The position numbers and the translations under genes were made by a program. From the NCBI RefSeq assembly GCF_001427665.1, contig NZ_LMHC01000025.1, forward strand, positions 124,001 through 188,000: a DNA stretch of 64,000 bases, in the 5' to 3' direction. A model generated the notes under the pieces. It was not told the origin of the DNA, did not search any database, and worked only from the letters and a program-made list of their open reading frames with translations. This document shows positions 1 to 7,719 of this stretch, one piece after another (the first letter of the stretch is position 1; the number at the start of each line of letters is the position of its first letter). The DNA comes from Caulobacter sp. Root655. Its GTDB lineage: Bacteria; Pseudomonadota; Alphaproteobacteria; Caulobacterales; Caulobacteraceae.

Positions 1-674
1 TCACGCTCCAGCATGATCCGCTCGGCCATCGGCGAGATCGAGGGCAGGCCCATGCGGCCGGCGAACTCGCCGCCGGTCGCCGCCCCACCCTTGGCCAGCC
101 ACGGGTCCATCGGTCGGTGGGCCAGCAGGGTGTCGAAGCCGCGGGCATAGGTCAGGATGCGCTGCATCACCTTGCTGTCGACGATCGGCCGGTCGGCGTC
201 GGTGACATAGACGCAGCCGGCCTCGCGCATCAGGCCGATCTCGGCCATCTGCTCGCCGCGCAGGCCCTTGGTCGCCGCCCCGGCGCAGAGGATGCGGGCG
301 GCGTCGATGTCGCGCGAGCGACGCAGGATGAAGTCGACGACGCTGGGGTCGTCGACCGCCGGGTCGGTGTCGGGCTGGACGACGAAGCTGGTGACGCCCC
401 CGGCCGCGGCGGCCTTGGCGGCGCTGGCCAGGGTTTCCTTGGTCTCGGCCCCGGGCTCGCCGGTCTTGACCCGCAGGTCTATCAGCCCGGGGGCCAGCAT
501 GGCGCCGCCGCAGTCGACGACCCGGACGTTCTTGGACAGCTTGCCGAACTCGCGACCCTTGGCGACGTCGGAGATCACGCCTTCGGAGACGATCACCCCG
601 CCGGGGCCGTCATAGCCGCTCTCGGGATCGACCAGGCGGGCGTTGATCAGGGCCAGGGGCTGGGGGGTGTTCAT
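1..674 (-). CDS. pyrC': Dihydroorotase-like protein PyrC' (probably non-catalytic), truncated by window edge
   Basis: This is an amidohydrolase-fold protein of the type I dihydroorotase family, read from ATG at 674; its C-terminal half lies outside the window. The fold signatures are present: GLID near residue 63, the AAAAGGVTSF stretch, TKGLRGEQM, and the LGL/P..AE-type segment. The zinc-binding DxHxH of active enzymes reads D-L-R-V-K here, so both histidines are replaced by Arg and Lys. The SDDG segment that holds the metal-ligand Asp reads TDAD. In Pseudomonas, pyrC' encodes such an inactive homologue that is needed to assemble aspartate transcarbamoylase. Position directly downstream of pyrB supports the same structural role (inference). 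A catalytic dihydroorotase would then have to be encoded elsewhere. Confidence 0.85.
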   Translation of the reverse strand, partial: MNTPQPLALINARLVDPESGYDGPGGVIVSEGVISDVAKGREFGKLSKNVRVVDCGGAMLAPGLIDLRVKTGEPGAETKETLASAAKAAAAGGVTSFVVQPDTDPAVDDPSVVDFILRRSRDIDAARILCAGAATKGLRGEQMAEIGLMREAGCVYVTDADRPIVDSKVMQRILTYARGFDTLLAHRPMDPWLAKGGAATGGEFAGRMGLPSISPMAERIMLER

Positions 675-698
675 GCGGCGGTCTCGATCGTGCGCGGT

Positions 699-802
699 GC
701 GTCCTTCGAGGCCTGCTGTGCAGGCGCCTCAGGATGAGGAACTTTGTTGCGGCTGAATTCCTCATCCTGAGGTGTGAGGCGCAGCCGAGCCTCGAAGGAC
801 GC
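699..802. repeat. Intergenic palindromic repeat, family B copy 1
   Basis: The outer arms gcgtccttcgagg (699-711) and cctcgaaggacgc (790-802) are perfect inverted repeats. They enclose an inner pair, cctcaggatgagga (727-740) and its complement near 759-772. A second copy with the same arms lies at 7198-7299. It fills the gap between pyrB and pyrC'. It could fold as a long hairpin in the transcript. Confidence 0.9.
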
Positions 803-810
803 AGGGCCTC

Positions 811-1818
811 TCACTGCCCGTGCTCCTCGAGCCGATGCGCCAGCGAGGCCAGGACGGCCATGCGGGCGGCGACGCCCATCTCGACCTGGTCCTGGATCAG
901 GCTGATCTCTGGATCGTCGGCGACATCGGAATCGATCTCGACGCCCCGGTTCATCGGGCCGGGGTGCATGACCTTGGCCTTGGGCGCGGCCTTGGCCAGT
1001 TTCTCGCGGTCCAGGCCGTAGAAGCGGAAATATTCGCGGGTCGAGGGCACGAAGGCCCCCTGCATGCGCTCCAGCTGCAGGCGCAGCATCATCACCACGT
1101 CGGCCCCGGCGATGCCGGCCTTCATGTCGTGGTGGACGGTGACGCCCCAGCGCTCGGCCTGGGCCGGCATCAGGGTGGGCGGGCCGACCAGGCGGACGCT
1201 GGCGCCCAGGGTGTGGAGGAGGCTGACGTTCGAGCGCGCCACCCGGCTGTGCAGCACGTCGCCGCAGATCGCCACGGTCAGGCCCGAGACTCGGCCGAAG
1301 GCGCGGCGGATCGACAGGGCGTCCAGCACCGCCTGGGTCGGATGCTCATGCTGGCCGTCGCCGGCGTTGATGACGCTGCCGCTGACCTTCTGGCTCAGCA
1401 GGCTGGCCGCGCCCGACGAGGCGTGGCGCACCACCAGCAGGTCGGGGCGCATGGCGTTGAGGGTGACGGCGGTGTCGATCAGGGTCTCGCCCTTGGTGAT
1501 CGACGAGGTGCGCGGGCTCATATTGACGACGTCGGCGCCCAGCCGCTTGCCGGCGATCTCGAACGACGACTGGGTGCGGGTGCTGTTCTCGAAGAACAGG
1601 TTCATCAGCGTCCGGCCCTTGAGGATGTCGAGGGACTTGGACGTCTGGCGGTTGAAGGCGACGAAGGCGTCGGCCAGGTCCAGCAGGTCAGTGGCCTGCG
1701 GGGCGTTCAGGTCGGCGGCCGACAGGAAGTGGCGCCGGGGGAAGGAAAACATGCGCTTGAGGATCGGATCGATCGCTTCAGCGGGGTCATGATGGGCTGG
1801 GGGGGCTTTGGCCGTCAT
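811..1818 (-). CDS. pyrB: Aspartate carbamoyltransferase, catalytic chain
   Basis: This is the catalytic subunit of aspartate transcarbamoylase. It condenses carbamoyl phosphate and aspartate into N-carbamoyl-aspartate in the cytoplasmic pyrimidine pathway. The 335-aa product carries the carbamoyl-phosphate motif ENSTRTQSSFE near residue 77, HEHPTQAVLDAL in the middle, and MHPGPMNRGVEID near the C-terminus. These are all standard for the family and the length is normal. The start ATG at 1818 is followed by an N-terminal extension of about 25 residues, as in class A/B ATCases that pair with a dihydroorotase-like partner. The pyrC' gene follows after 136 bp that contain a palindromic repeat. 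The two genes are probably cotranscribed. Confidence 0.97.
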   Translation of the reverse strand: MTAKAPPAHHDPAEAIDPILKRMFSFPRRHFLSAADLNAPQATDLLDLADAFVAFNRQTSKSLDILKGRTLMNLFFENSTRTQSSFEIAGKRLGADVVNMSPRTSSITKGETLIDTAVTLNAMRPDLLVVRHASSGAASLLSQKVSGSVINAGDGQHEHPTQAVLDALSIRRAFGRVSGLTVAICGDVLHSRVARSNVSLLHTLGASVRLVGPPTLMPAQAERWGVTVHHDMKAGIAGADVVMMLRLQLERMQGAFVPSTREYFRFYGLDREKLAKAAPKAKVMHPGPMNRGVEIDSDVADDPEISLIQDQVEMGVAARMAVLASLAHRLEEHGQ

Positions 1819-1873
1819 GAAACGTGGTCATAGGCGGCTTTGGTCGTCGGTGGAAGGGCGGCGCTCACAAGAA

Positions 1874-1999
1874 CCTCCCCCTGTGGGGGAGGCGGTCGCG
1901 TAGCGACCGGTGGGGGGAGTTTGGGATTGTCGATCCAGGGGCCGGCCGTCTGCCGATCATTCCCCCCACCGTCGGCTTCGCCGACACCACAGGGGGAGG
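1874..1999. repeat. Inverted-repeat element, family A copy 1
   Basis: This element of about 126 bp fills most of the gap between pyrB and ruvX. Its ends are cctccccctgtggg and the complementary ccacagggggagg. Inside each end lies a small hairpin (gtcgcgtagcgac; gtcggcttcgccgac) and then a g-rich/c-rich pair. The core around 1920-1962 matches the core of the element at 17025-17157 in reverse orientation. The termini also resemble the arms around the DUF559 pseudogene at 5215-5644. Confidence 0.85.
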
Positions 2000-2004
2000 C
2001 TTGC

Positions 2005-2499
2005 CTAAAACCCCTTGCCCGCCGCTTCCGCGATGCCCCGCATGCGCTCCAGCGCGCCTTGCAGGATCCAGGCGGCGGCCATCTTGTCGACGACCTCGGC
2101 GCGGCGCTTGCGGTTGACGTCGTGTTCGTCGATCAGCACCCGGGTCACCGCCGCCGTCGACAGGCGCTCGTCCCAGAAGGTGATCGGCAGGTGCGGCTGC
2201 AGGCGCAGCAGGTTGCGGCCGAGCGCCCGGTTGGACTGGCAGCGCACGCCCTCGGTGCCGTCCATGTTCATCGGCAGGCCGATGACGATCCCGGCCGCCT
2301 TGCGGCTGCCCATCAGCTGGAACAGCACCTCGGCGTCCTCGCTGAACTTGGTCTTCTTGATCAGGGCCAGCGGGCTGGCGACCGTCAGGGTGACGTCCGA
2401 AACGGCCACCCCGATGGTTTTCTCGCCCGGGTCAAGGCCGACGACCGGCAGGTAGTCGGGGATGGCGGCGGCGAATTCGGCGATGTCTAGAACGGGCAT
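2005..2499 (-). CDS. ruvX: RuvX/YqgF family putative pre-16S rRNA nuclease
   Basis: This 164-aa RNase H-fold protein belongs to the YqgF/RuvX family, implicated in 16S rRNA 5' maturation. Visible motifs are the first acidic strand GLDPGEKTIGVAVSD near residue 20, VIGLPMNMDGTEG in the middle, and WDERLSTAAV near residue 110. The DKMAAAWILQ segment holds the last acidic residue. Length is typical. The ATG at 2499 is the only good start. It is divergent from gatC and lies upstream of pyrB on the same strand, separated by the repeat element at 1874-1999. Confidence 0.95.
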   Translation of the reverse strand: MPVLDIAEFAAAIPDYLPVVGLDPGEKTIGVAVSDVTLTVASPLALIKKTKFSEDAEVLFQLMGSRKAAGIVIGLPMNMDGTEGVRCQSNRALGRNLLRLQPHLPITFWDERLSTAAVTRVLIDEHDVNRKRRAEVVDKMAAAWILQGALERMRGIAEAAGKGF

Positions 2500-2589
2500 T
2501 GCCCCTCATAACACGCCCAAGCGCTCTCCTAACAAGGGAAGCGCTTGTCAAAGCGCCCCTCGCACGGCTAACCCACACGCTCGAATTTC

Positions 2590-2595
2590 AGGAGG
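2590..2595 (+). promoter_or_regulatory. Shine-Dalgarno site fixing the gatC start
   Basis: A perfect AGGAGG lies five bases before the ATG at 2601. It decides for this start over upstream in-frame codons that would add a non-conserved N-terminus. Confidence 0.85.
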
Positions 2596-2600
2596 CCCCC

Positions 2601-2888
2601 ATGGCCATTGACGCCGCCACCGTGCGGAAGGTCGCGCGGCTCGCGCGTATCGCTGAACCCGAAGAGCGCATCGAGGCCCTGGCCCAGGAGCTCAACGGCA
2701 TCATGACGTGGATCGAGCAGCTGGCCGAGGTCGACACCGACGGCGTCGAGCCGATGACCAGCGTCGTCGGGGCCGGCGCCCCGCTGCGCGAGGACGTGGT
2801 GACCATGGGCGGCGACGCCGTGGCCATCACCCTCAACGCCCCCAAGTCGACCGGCGGCTTCTTCGTCGTGCCCAAGGTGGTTGAATAA
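2601..2888 (+). CDS. gatC: Asp-tRNA(Asn)/Glu-tRNA(Gln) amidotransferase subunit C
   Basis: GatC is the small subunit that stabilises the GatA-GatB interface in the GatCAB amidotransferase. That complex converts Glu-tRNA(Gln) and Asp-tRNA(Asn) to the amidated forms. The 95-aa product starts MAIDAATVRKVARLARI, the family-typical N-terminal helix, and contains EQLAEVDTDGVEP and the C-terminal FFVVPKVVE. The start follows AGGAGG. Its stop overlaps the gatA ATG by one base (taATG), so the two genes are translationally coupled. Confidence 0.97.
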   Translation: MAIDAATVRKVARLARIAEPEERIEALAQELNGIMTWIEQLAEVDTDGVEPMTSVVGAGAPLREDVVTMGGDAVAITLNAPKSTGGFFVVPKVVE

Positions 2889-4360
2889 TGAACGCCCTGA
2901 CCTCCCTCACGCTGAAGGCCGCCCTGGACGGCCTGGAGGCCGGCGACTTCACCTCGGTCGAGCTGACCCGCGCCCACATCGAGGCCGTCGAGGCCGCGCG
3001 GCCGCTGAACGCCTTCCTGCTGGAGACCCCCGACCAGGCCCTGGCCATGGCCGCGGCCTCGGACGCCCGCCGGGCCCTGGGCGCGGCCGGCCCGCTGGAC
3101 GGCGCGCCGCTGGGGATCAAGGACCTGTTCTGCACCCACGGCGTGCGGACCACGGCCGCCTCGAAGATCCTCGAGCCGTTCGTGCCGCAATACGAATCCA
3201 CCGTCACCAGCCAGCTGTGGCGCGACGGGGCGGTGATGCTGGGCAAGCTGAACCTGGACGAGTTCGCCATGGGCTCGTCCAACGAGACCAGCGCCTATGG
3301 CCCGGTGATCAATCCCTGGCGCAAGGGCGGCTCCAACCAGGCCCTGACCCCGGGCGGTTCGTCGGGCGGCAGCGCCACCGCCGTGGCCGCCGACCTGTGC
3401 CTGGGCGCCACCGCCACCGACACCGGCGGCTCGATCCGCCAGCCGGCCGCCTTCACCGGCACGGTCGGCATCAAGCCGACCTACGGCCGCTGCTCGCGCT
3501 GGGGCGTGGTGGCCTTCGCCAGTTCGCTGGACCAGGCCGGGCCGATCGCCAAGACCGTCGAGGACGCGGCCCTGCTGCTGACCTCGATGTGCGGCCACGA
3601 CCCCAAGGACTCCACCAGCCTGGACGTGCCGGTTCCCGACTTCGCCGCCTTCGTCGGCAAGTCCGTCAAGGGCCTGCGGATCGGCATTCCCAAGGAATAC
3701 CGCGTCGACAACATGCCGGCCGAGATCGAGAAGCTGTGGGCCGACGGGATCGCCTGGCTGAAGGAGGCCGGCTGCGAGATCGTCGAGGTGTCGCTGCCGC
3801 ACACCAAGTACGCCCTGCCGGCCTATTACATCGTCGCCCCGGCCGAGGCGTCCTCGAACCTGGCCCGCTACGACGGCATGCGCTACGGCCTGCGGGCCGA
3901 GGGCGCCAACCTCACCGAGGTCTATGAGAACACCCGCGCCGCCGGCTTCGGCGACGAGGTCAAGCGCCGCATCCTGATCGGCACCTATGTGCTGTCGGCC
4001 GGCTATTACGACGCCTACTACCTCAAGGCCCTGAAGGTGCGCCGCCGCATCGCCGAGGACTTCGACAGGGCCTGGGAAAAGTGCGACGCCCTGCTGACCC
4101 CGACGGCGCCCTCGGCCGCCTTCGGCCTGGGCGAGAACAGCAACGACCCGATCGCCATGTACCTGAACGACGTGTTCACGGTGACCACCAACCTGGCGGG
4201 TCTGCCCGGCCTGAGCCTGCCGGCCGGCCTGGACGCCAACGGCCTGCCGCTGGGCCTGCAGATCATCGGCAAGCCGCTGGACGAGGGCACGGTGTTCTCG
4301 GTGGCCGGAGCGCTGGAGAAGGCGGCCGGCTTCAAGGCCAAGGCCACCAAGTGGTGGTGA
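2888..4360 (+). CDS. gatA: Asp-tRNA(Asn)/Glu-tRNA(Gln) amidotransferase subunit A
   Basis: GatA is the glutaminase subunit of GatCAB and releases ammonia from glutamine. The 490-aa protein has the amidase-signature Ser-cisSer-Lys triad in context: GIKDLFC near residue 77 supplies the Lys, GGSSGGSATAVAADL the cis-Ser, and TDTGGSIRQPAAF the nucleophilic Ser. The DEFAMGSSNE segment is also typical. Length is normal. It is cotranscribed with gatC. gatB is on the same strand 1.3 kb downstream but is separated by a minus-strand gene and a repeat element, so this is not one compact gatCAB operon. Confidence 0.98.
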   Translation: MNALTSLTLKAALDGLEAGDFTSVELTRAHIEAVEAARPLNAFLLETPDQALAMAAASDARRALGAAGPLDGAPLGIKDLFCTHGVRTTAASKILEPFVPQYESTVTSQLWRDGAVMLGKLNLDEFAMGSSNETSAYGPVINPWRKGGSNQALTPGGSSGGSATAVAADLCLGATATDTGGSIRQPAAFTGTVGIKPTYGRCSRWGVVAFASSLDQAGPIAKTVEDAALLLTSMCGHDPKDSTSLDVPVPDFAAFVGKSVKGLRIGIPKEYRVDNMPAEIEKLWADGIAWLKEAGCEIVEVSLPHTKYALPAYYIVAPAEASSNLARYDGMRYGLRAEGANLTEVYENTRAAGFGDEVKRRILIGTYVLSAGYYDAYYLKALKVRRRIAEDFDRAWEKCDALLTPTAPSAAFGLGENSNDPIAMYLNDVFTVTTNLAGLPGLSLPAGLDANGLPLGLQIIGKPLDEGTVFSVAGALEKAAGFKAKATKWW

Positions 4361-4362
4361 TA

Positions 4363-4382
4363 CTGAACTCCGCTCATCCCGC
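4363..4382. repeat. Fragment of the family C intergenic repeat
   Basis: Immediately after the gatA stop, ctgaactccgctcatcccg repeats the left end of the larger inverted repeat downstream of hfsA (from about 12730). Only the left end is present here, so this looks like a truncated copy. Confidence 0.6.
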
Positions 4383-4397
4383 GGATTGATTGTGAAA

Positions 4398-4435
4398 AAA
4401 GGGCGGCCCCGCGAGGAGCCGCCCTTTCCTTTTTT
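4398..4435. terminator. Rho-independent terminator after gatCA
   Basis: The stem aaagggcggc / gccgcccttt (4398-4407 and 4418-4427) has a ten-base loop and is followed by cctttttt. An A-run precedes it, so it can also act for the convergent gene ending at 4451. Confidence 0.85.
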
Positions 4436-4450
4436 ACGCCACCGCTACGC

Positions 4451-5050
4451 TTACATCGGCGTCTCGGGCGTGGGCGTGACCGGGATCACCGGGGCGGGCG
4501 CCGGGGCCGGGGCCGGGGCCGGAGCGACCGGGGCGGCCACCACCACCGGCGGCGCGGGCGGCGGCGCGACGGGCGCCGGGACGCTGGCGCTGGCGTTCGA
4601 CGAGGCCGAACTGGCGTCGGGCGCGCTTTCCGGGGCCGCGCGGCGCGCCGGGGCGGCGCGGCGGGTCGGAGCCGCGCGCGGCGTGGTCTCGGCGCGGGCG
4701 ACCCGGACGGGCGCGGGCGCCGGGACCGGCGTGGCGGCGGCGGGAACCGGTTGCGGCATGGGGGCCGGCAGGGCGGTTTCCGGCAGCGGCGTCACCTCGG
4801 CCACCTGGGCCGGCGGGACCGCGCCGGTAGTCGGAGTCTCGGCCCGCTGGGCCATCAGGCCCCAGGCCAGGGCGCCGACCGCGACCAGGGCGACGGGCGC
4901 GCCAATCAGCAGCGGCAGGTTGTGCTTTCTCGAAGTCTTGTGGGTCGCCGTGCGAGCATAGACCGGCGAAGCGGGAAACAATGCCGAGCCGTCGTCCGAA
5001 TTACTGGGGGCGATGAACGGCTCGTTGGAATTGAGGTTCAGAACAGCCAT
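4451..5050 (-). CDS. Hypothetical membrane-anchored Ala/Pro-rich protein
   Basis: I do not recognise a family. The 199-aa product starts MAVLNLNSNEPF, behind a good AGGAGG Shine-Dalgarno; a longer TTG-started version is less likely. A cytoplasmic segment of about 45 residues is followed by one transmembrane helix (LPLLIGAPVALVAVGALAWG, about residues 44-63). After this comes a long periplasmic region dominated by Ala, Pro, Val and Arg, ending in PAP repeats. Low complexity suggests a cell-wall-spanning linker rather than an enzyme. It converges on gatA across a shared terminator. The low-complexity composition also inflates antisense ORFs here, but the RBS and membrane helix support this strand. 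Confidence 0.65.
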   Translation of the reverse strand: MAVLNLNSNEPFIAPSNSDDGSALFPASPVYARTATHKTSRKHNLPLLIGAPVALVAVGALAWGLMAQRAETPTTGAVPPAQVAEVTPLPETALPAPMPQPVPAAATPVPAPAPVRVARAETTPRAAPTRRAAPARRAAPESAPDASSASSNASASVPAPVAPPPAPPVVVAAPVAPAPAPAPAPAPVIPVTPTPETPM

Positions 5051-5214
5051 GATTTCCTCCTGAGCGTTATTCTCATTCGGGGAGTCAAACGGGAGGCGAG
5101 TACGGTGGTTCCGCTCGGCGTGAAATGGCCGCTGTGCTGACAAGAATTGGCCGTTTTTTAGATTGGCGAAAATCTTCGTTTCAGTGACGCTTGAGTTTTC
5201 ACTGTCCCTCCCCC

Positions 5215-5644
5215 TTGCGGGGAGGGTGGCCGCGAAGCGGACGGGTGGGGGATCACGCCATGAGCATCAAACGGGCGAGGGACTTGCGGAAGACCATGTC
5301 GGTGCAGGAGGTTCGCCTATGGGTGAGGCTGCGCGCGCTTAGAGCGGAGGGGCTTCCACTTCCGGCGACAAGCGCCTCTGTTGGGCTATTTTCCCGACTT
5401 TGTCTGTCTTGCTCGTCGGCTCGTGGTTGAAGTCGATGGTCCTCATCACGCCGAGCCCGAGCAGGTCGGTCACCATGCTCGCCGCGACCAAGTTTTGCTT
5501 CGTTCAGGCTTCCAAACCTTGCGCTTCTCGACCCACAGGGTGCATGAGGATGTCGGCGCGGTGGTAGACGTGATTTGCCGTTCTCTCGACGCCGCGAGCC
5601 CCACCCGACCCCTCCGGGGCCACCCTCCCCATAAAGGGGAGGGA
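5215..5644. mobile_element. Inverted-repeat-bounded DUF559 element (family A-like ends)
   Basis: The left arm (tccctcccccttgcgggg, from 5215) and the right arm (about 5598-5644) are near-perfect inverted repeats of about 45 bp. Both contain ggagggtggcc and a run ending gggtgggg. The DUF559 pseudogene lies between them, and the right arm encodes its last residues. The arms resemble the ends of the gene-less elements at 1874, 17025 and, more loosely, 63475. Classing it as mobile is inference: no transposase or target duplication was seen. Confidence 0.5.
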
Positions 5645-5659
5645 CGGGATCTGACCTAG
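5260..5659 (+). pseudogene. DUF559 (Vsr/endonuclease-like) gene with a single-base frameshift
   Basis: The first frame from ATG 5260 encodes the family's N-terminus (RARDLRKTMSVQEVRLWVRLRALRAEGL). Removing one C from the CC at 5356-5357 restores the expected continuation HFRRQAPLLGYFPDFVC. It then runs into the downstream frame LARRLVVEVDGPHHAEPEQ, which ends at 5659. DUF559 proteins have a restriction-endonuclease-like fold with the conserved VVEVDG strand; their function is not established. Full-length products are about 115-130 aa, matching the combined frames. The frameshift may be a true inactivation or a sequencing error. The C-terminal tail is encoded by the flanking inverted repeat. 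Confidence 0.85.
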
Positions 5660-5689
5660 TCGGCCGTCCGCGCGGCCAGGAATTGAGAC

Positions 5690-7189
5690 ATGACCGAAAC
5701 CGCCTCTTCCAAACAGATCCAAGGCCGCACCGGCCCCTGGGAAATCGTGCTCGGCCTCGAGATCCATGCCCAGGTCGCCAGCAAGTCCAAGCTGTTTTCC
5801 GGCGCCGCCGTCGGGTTCGGCGCGGGCCCGAACCAGCAGGTCAGCCTGGTGGACGCGGCCATGCCCGGCATGCTGCCGGTGCTGAACGGCTTCTGCGTCG
5901 AGCAGGCGGTCAAGACCGGCCTGGGCCTGAAGGCCCAGATCAACCTGAAGAGCCGGTTCGACCGCAAGAACTACTTCTATCCCGACCTGCCGCAGGGCTA
6001 TCAGATCAGCCAGTTCGACCAGCCGATCGTCGGCGAGGGCGTCGTCACCGTCGAACGCGACGACGGCACCACCTTCGACGTCGGCATCGAGCGGCTGCAC
6101 CTGGAACAGGACGCCGGCAAGTCGCTGCACGACCAGGACCCCAACGCCACCTATGTCGACCTGAACCGCGCGGGCACGGCGCTGATGGAGATCGTCTCCA
6201 AGCCGCACATGCGCACCTCGGAAGAGGCGGCCGCCTATGTGAAGAAGATCCGTACGATCCTCGTCTACCTGGGCACCTGCGACGGCGACATGGAGAAGGG
6301 CAACCTGCGCGCCGACGTCAACGTGTCGGTCTGCCGTCCCGGCGACTACGAGAAGTTCCGCGAGACCGGCAGCTTCAAGCACCTGGGCACGCGCTGCGAG
6401 ATCAAGAACGTCAACTCCTACCGCTACATCCAGCAGGCCATCGAGTACGAGGCCCGTCGCCAGATCGAGATTCTCGAGGACGGCGGCAAGATCGACCAGG
6501 AGACCCGCCTGTTCGATCCCGGCAAGCTCGAAACCCGCTCGATGCGTTCGAAGGAAGAGGCGCACGACTACCGCTACTTCCCCGATCCGGACCTGCTGCC
6601 GCTGATCCTTGACCCGGCCTGGGTCAAGGCGATCGAAGAGACCCTGCCGGAACTGCCGGACGCCAAGAAGCAGCGTTTGCAGAGCCAGTACGGCCTGTCG
6701 GCCTACGACGCCGGCGTGCTGATCATCGAGAGCGACCGCGCCGACTATTTCGAGGCCGCCGCGAAAGGCCGCGACGCCAAGCTGGTGGCCAACTGGGTGA
6801 CCAACGAGCTGCTGGCCCGGCTGTCGGCCGACGGCCACGAGATCGCCGACTCGCCGCTGCCGTCGTCGGACATCGCCCAGCTGGTCGAACTGATCGAGAA
6901 CGGCACCATCAGCTCCAAGATCGCCAAGGAGGTCTTCGAGCACATGTGGGCCGGCGAGGGGCGTCCCTCGGCGATCGTCAAGGCGCGCGGCCTGGTGCAG
7001 ATCAACGACACCGGGGCCATCGAGGCGGCGATCGACGCCCTGATCGCGGCCAACCCGGACAAGGCCGCGGCGGTGAAGGAAAAGCCCCAGGCCATCGGCT
7101 GGTTCGTCGGCCAGGTGATGAAGGAGACCGGCGGCAAGGCCAATCCGGCCACGGTGAACGCGTTGTTGAAGTCGAAGTTGGGGCTGTAA
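5690..7189 (+). CDS. gatB: Asp-tRNA(Asn)/Glu-tRNA(Gln) amidotransferase subunit B
   Basis: GatB binds and activates the misacylated tRNA and receives ammonia from GatA. The 499-aa product has the GatB_N cradle domain with GPWEIVLGLEIHAQV at residues 12-26, KSRFDRKNYFYPDLPQGYQISQ near residue 86, and LNRAGTALMEIVS. A helical domain and the C-terminal YqeY-like domain follow (from about residue 345 to the terminal LLKSKLGL). Length is normal. The ATG at 5690 lies 30 bp after the DUF559 pseudogene. No upstream gat gene is adjacent, so it probably has its own promoter in or before the repeat element. Confidence 0.98.
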   Translation: MTETASSKQIQGRTGPWEIVLGLEIHAQVASKSKLFSGAAVGFGAGPNQQVSLVDAAMPGMLPVLNGFCVEQAVKTGLGLKAQINLKSRFDRKNYFYPDLPQGYQISQFDQPIVGEGVVTVERDDGTTFDVGIERLHLEQDAGKSLHDQDPNATYVDLNRAGTALMEIVSKPHMRTSEEAAAYVKKIRTILVYLGTCDGDMEKGNLRADVNVSVCRPGDYEKFRETGSFKHLGTRCEIKNVNSYRYIQQAIEYEARRQIEILEDGGKIDQETRLFDPGKLETRSMRSKEEAHDYRYFPDPDLLPLILDPAWVKAIEETLPELPDAKKQRLQSQYGLSAYDAGVLIIESDRADYFEAAAKGRDAKLVANWVTNELLARLSADGHEIADSPLPSSDIAQLVELIENGTISSKIAKEVFEHMWAGEGRPSAIVKARGLVQINDTGAIEAAIDALIAANPDKAAAVKEKPQAIGWFVGQVMKETGGKANPATVNALLKSKLGL

Positions 7190-7197
7190 GGCGTCCC

Positions 7198-7299
7198 GCG
7201 TCCTTCGAGGCTCGCCTGCGGCTCGCACCTCAGGATGAGGAATTCAGCAACAACGCTCCTCATCCTGAGGCGCCCGCGATAGCGGGCCTCGAAGGACGC
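7198..7299. repeat. Intergenic palindromic repeat, family B copy 2
   Basis: This has the same outer arms (gcgtccttcgagg ... cctcgaaggacgc) and the same inner pair (cctcaggatgagga ... tcctcatcctgagg) as 699-802, with a different loop. It sits just after the gatB stop. Confidence 0.9.
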
Positions 7300-7315
7300 A
7301 CGGTGTCAGATACAA

Positions 7316-7349
7316 GAAGGGCCCGCCGCTCGCGCGACGGGCCCTTTTT
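7316..7349. terminator. Rho-independent terminator between gatB and the convergent gene
   Basis: The stem aagggcccg / cgggccctt is followed by a T-run. It lies downstream of both gatB and the minus-strand gene ending at 7369, so it may serve both. Confidence 0.8.
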
Positions 7350-7368
7350 CAGGTTCGGGACGCGGCCG

Positions 7369-7719
7369 TTACGGCTTGGGCGTCTCGGAGGAGGTCCCGG
7401 CTTCGGCGGCCGGTTTGTGGTGTTTCTTGGCCTTCTTCTCGGACTTGGCCGCTGGGGCGGCGGGGTCGGTGGCGCTGGGATCGGACGTCGTGGCCGAACT
7501 CGGCGTGCCGCTGGAGTCGGCGCTGCTGGCTTCCGGAGCCGAGGTGGCCGCCGGGTCGGTCGCGGTGGTGGAGGACGACGAACTCGGGTCCGCCGGCGCG
7601 GCCTGGGTGGTCTGGGCGGAGGGGTCGCTGGCCGGCGCGGTTTGCTGGGCCAGGGCCGATCCGGCGTAACCGGCGACGGCCAAGGCCAGGACGGCGGCCG
7701 AGATGCGGAGATTGATCAT
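7369..7719 (-). CDS. Hypothetical secreted Ser/Ala/Thr-rich protein
   Basis: The 116-aa product starts MINLRISAAVLALAVAGYAGSALAQQ, a clear signal peptide with predicted cleavage after ALA near residue 24. The mature part is almost entirely Ser, Thr, Ala, Asp and Pro. It ends in a short basic patch (KSEKKAKKHHKPAAEAG) and a Ser/Glu/Pro tail. No domain is recognisable. The ATG at 7719 is chosen because the upstream extension lacks hydrophobic or conserved character. It is likely periplasmic; function is unknown. Confidence 0.7.
   Translation of the reverse strand: MINLRISAAVLALAVAGYAGSALAQQTAPASDPSAQTTQAAPADPSSSSSTTATDPAATSAPEASSADSSGTPSSATTSDPSATDPAAPAAKSEKKAKKHHKPAAEAGTSSETPKP

Noticed and set aside
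820..1833. 337-codon plus-strand ORF opposite pyrB
   Set aside because: It is a mirror of the pyrB codons in high-GC DNA, rich in His/Gly/Asp with no motif; pyrB is unmistakable.
2588..3802. 404-codon minus-strand ORF opposite gatC/gatA
   Set aside because: Antisense shadow of GatA with no domain pattern.
5261..5430. Intact short gene encoding only the DUF559 N-terminus
   Set aside because: The family continues in the neighbouring frame after a one-base shift, so it is part of a broken gene.
5504..7228. 574-codon minus-strand ORF opposite gatB
   Set aside because: Low-complexity Leu/Gly/Asp/Val composition typical of antisense frames; gatB is clear.
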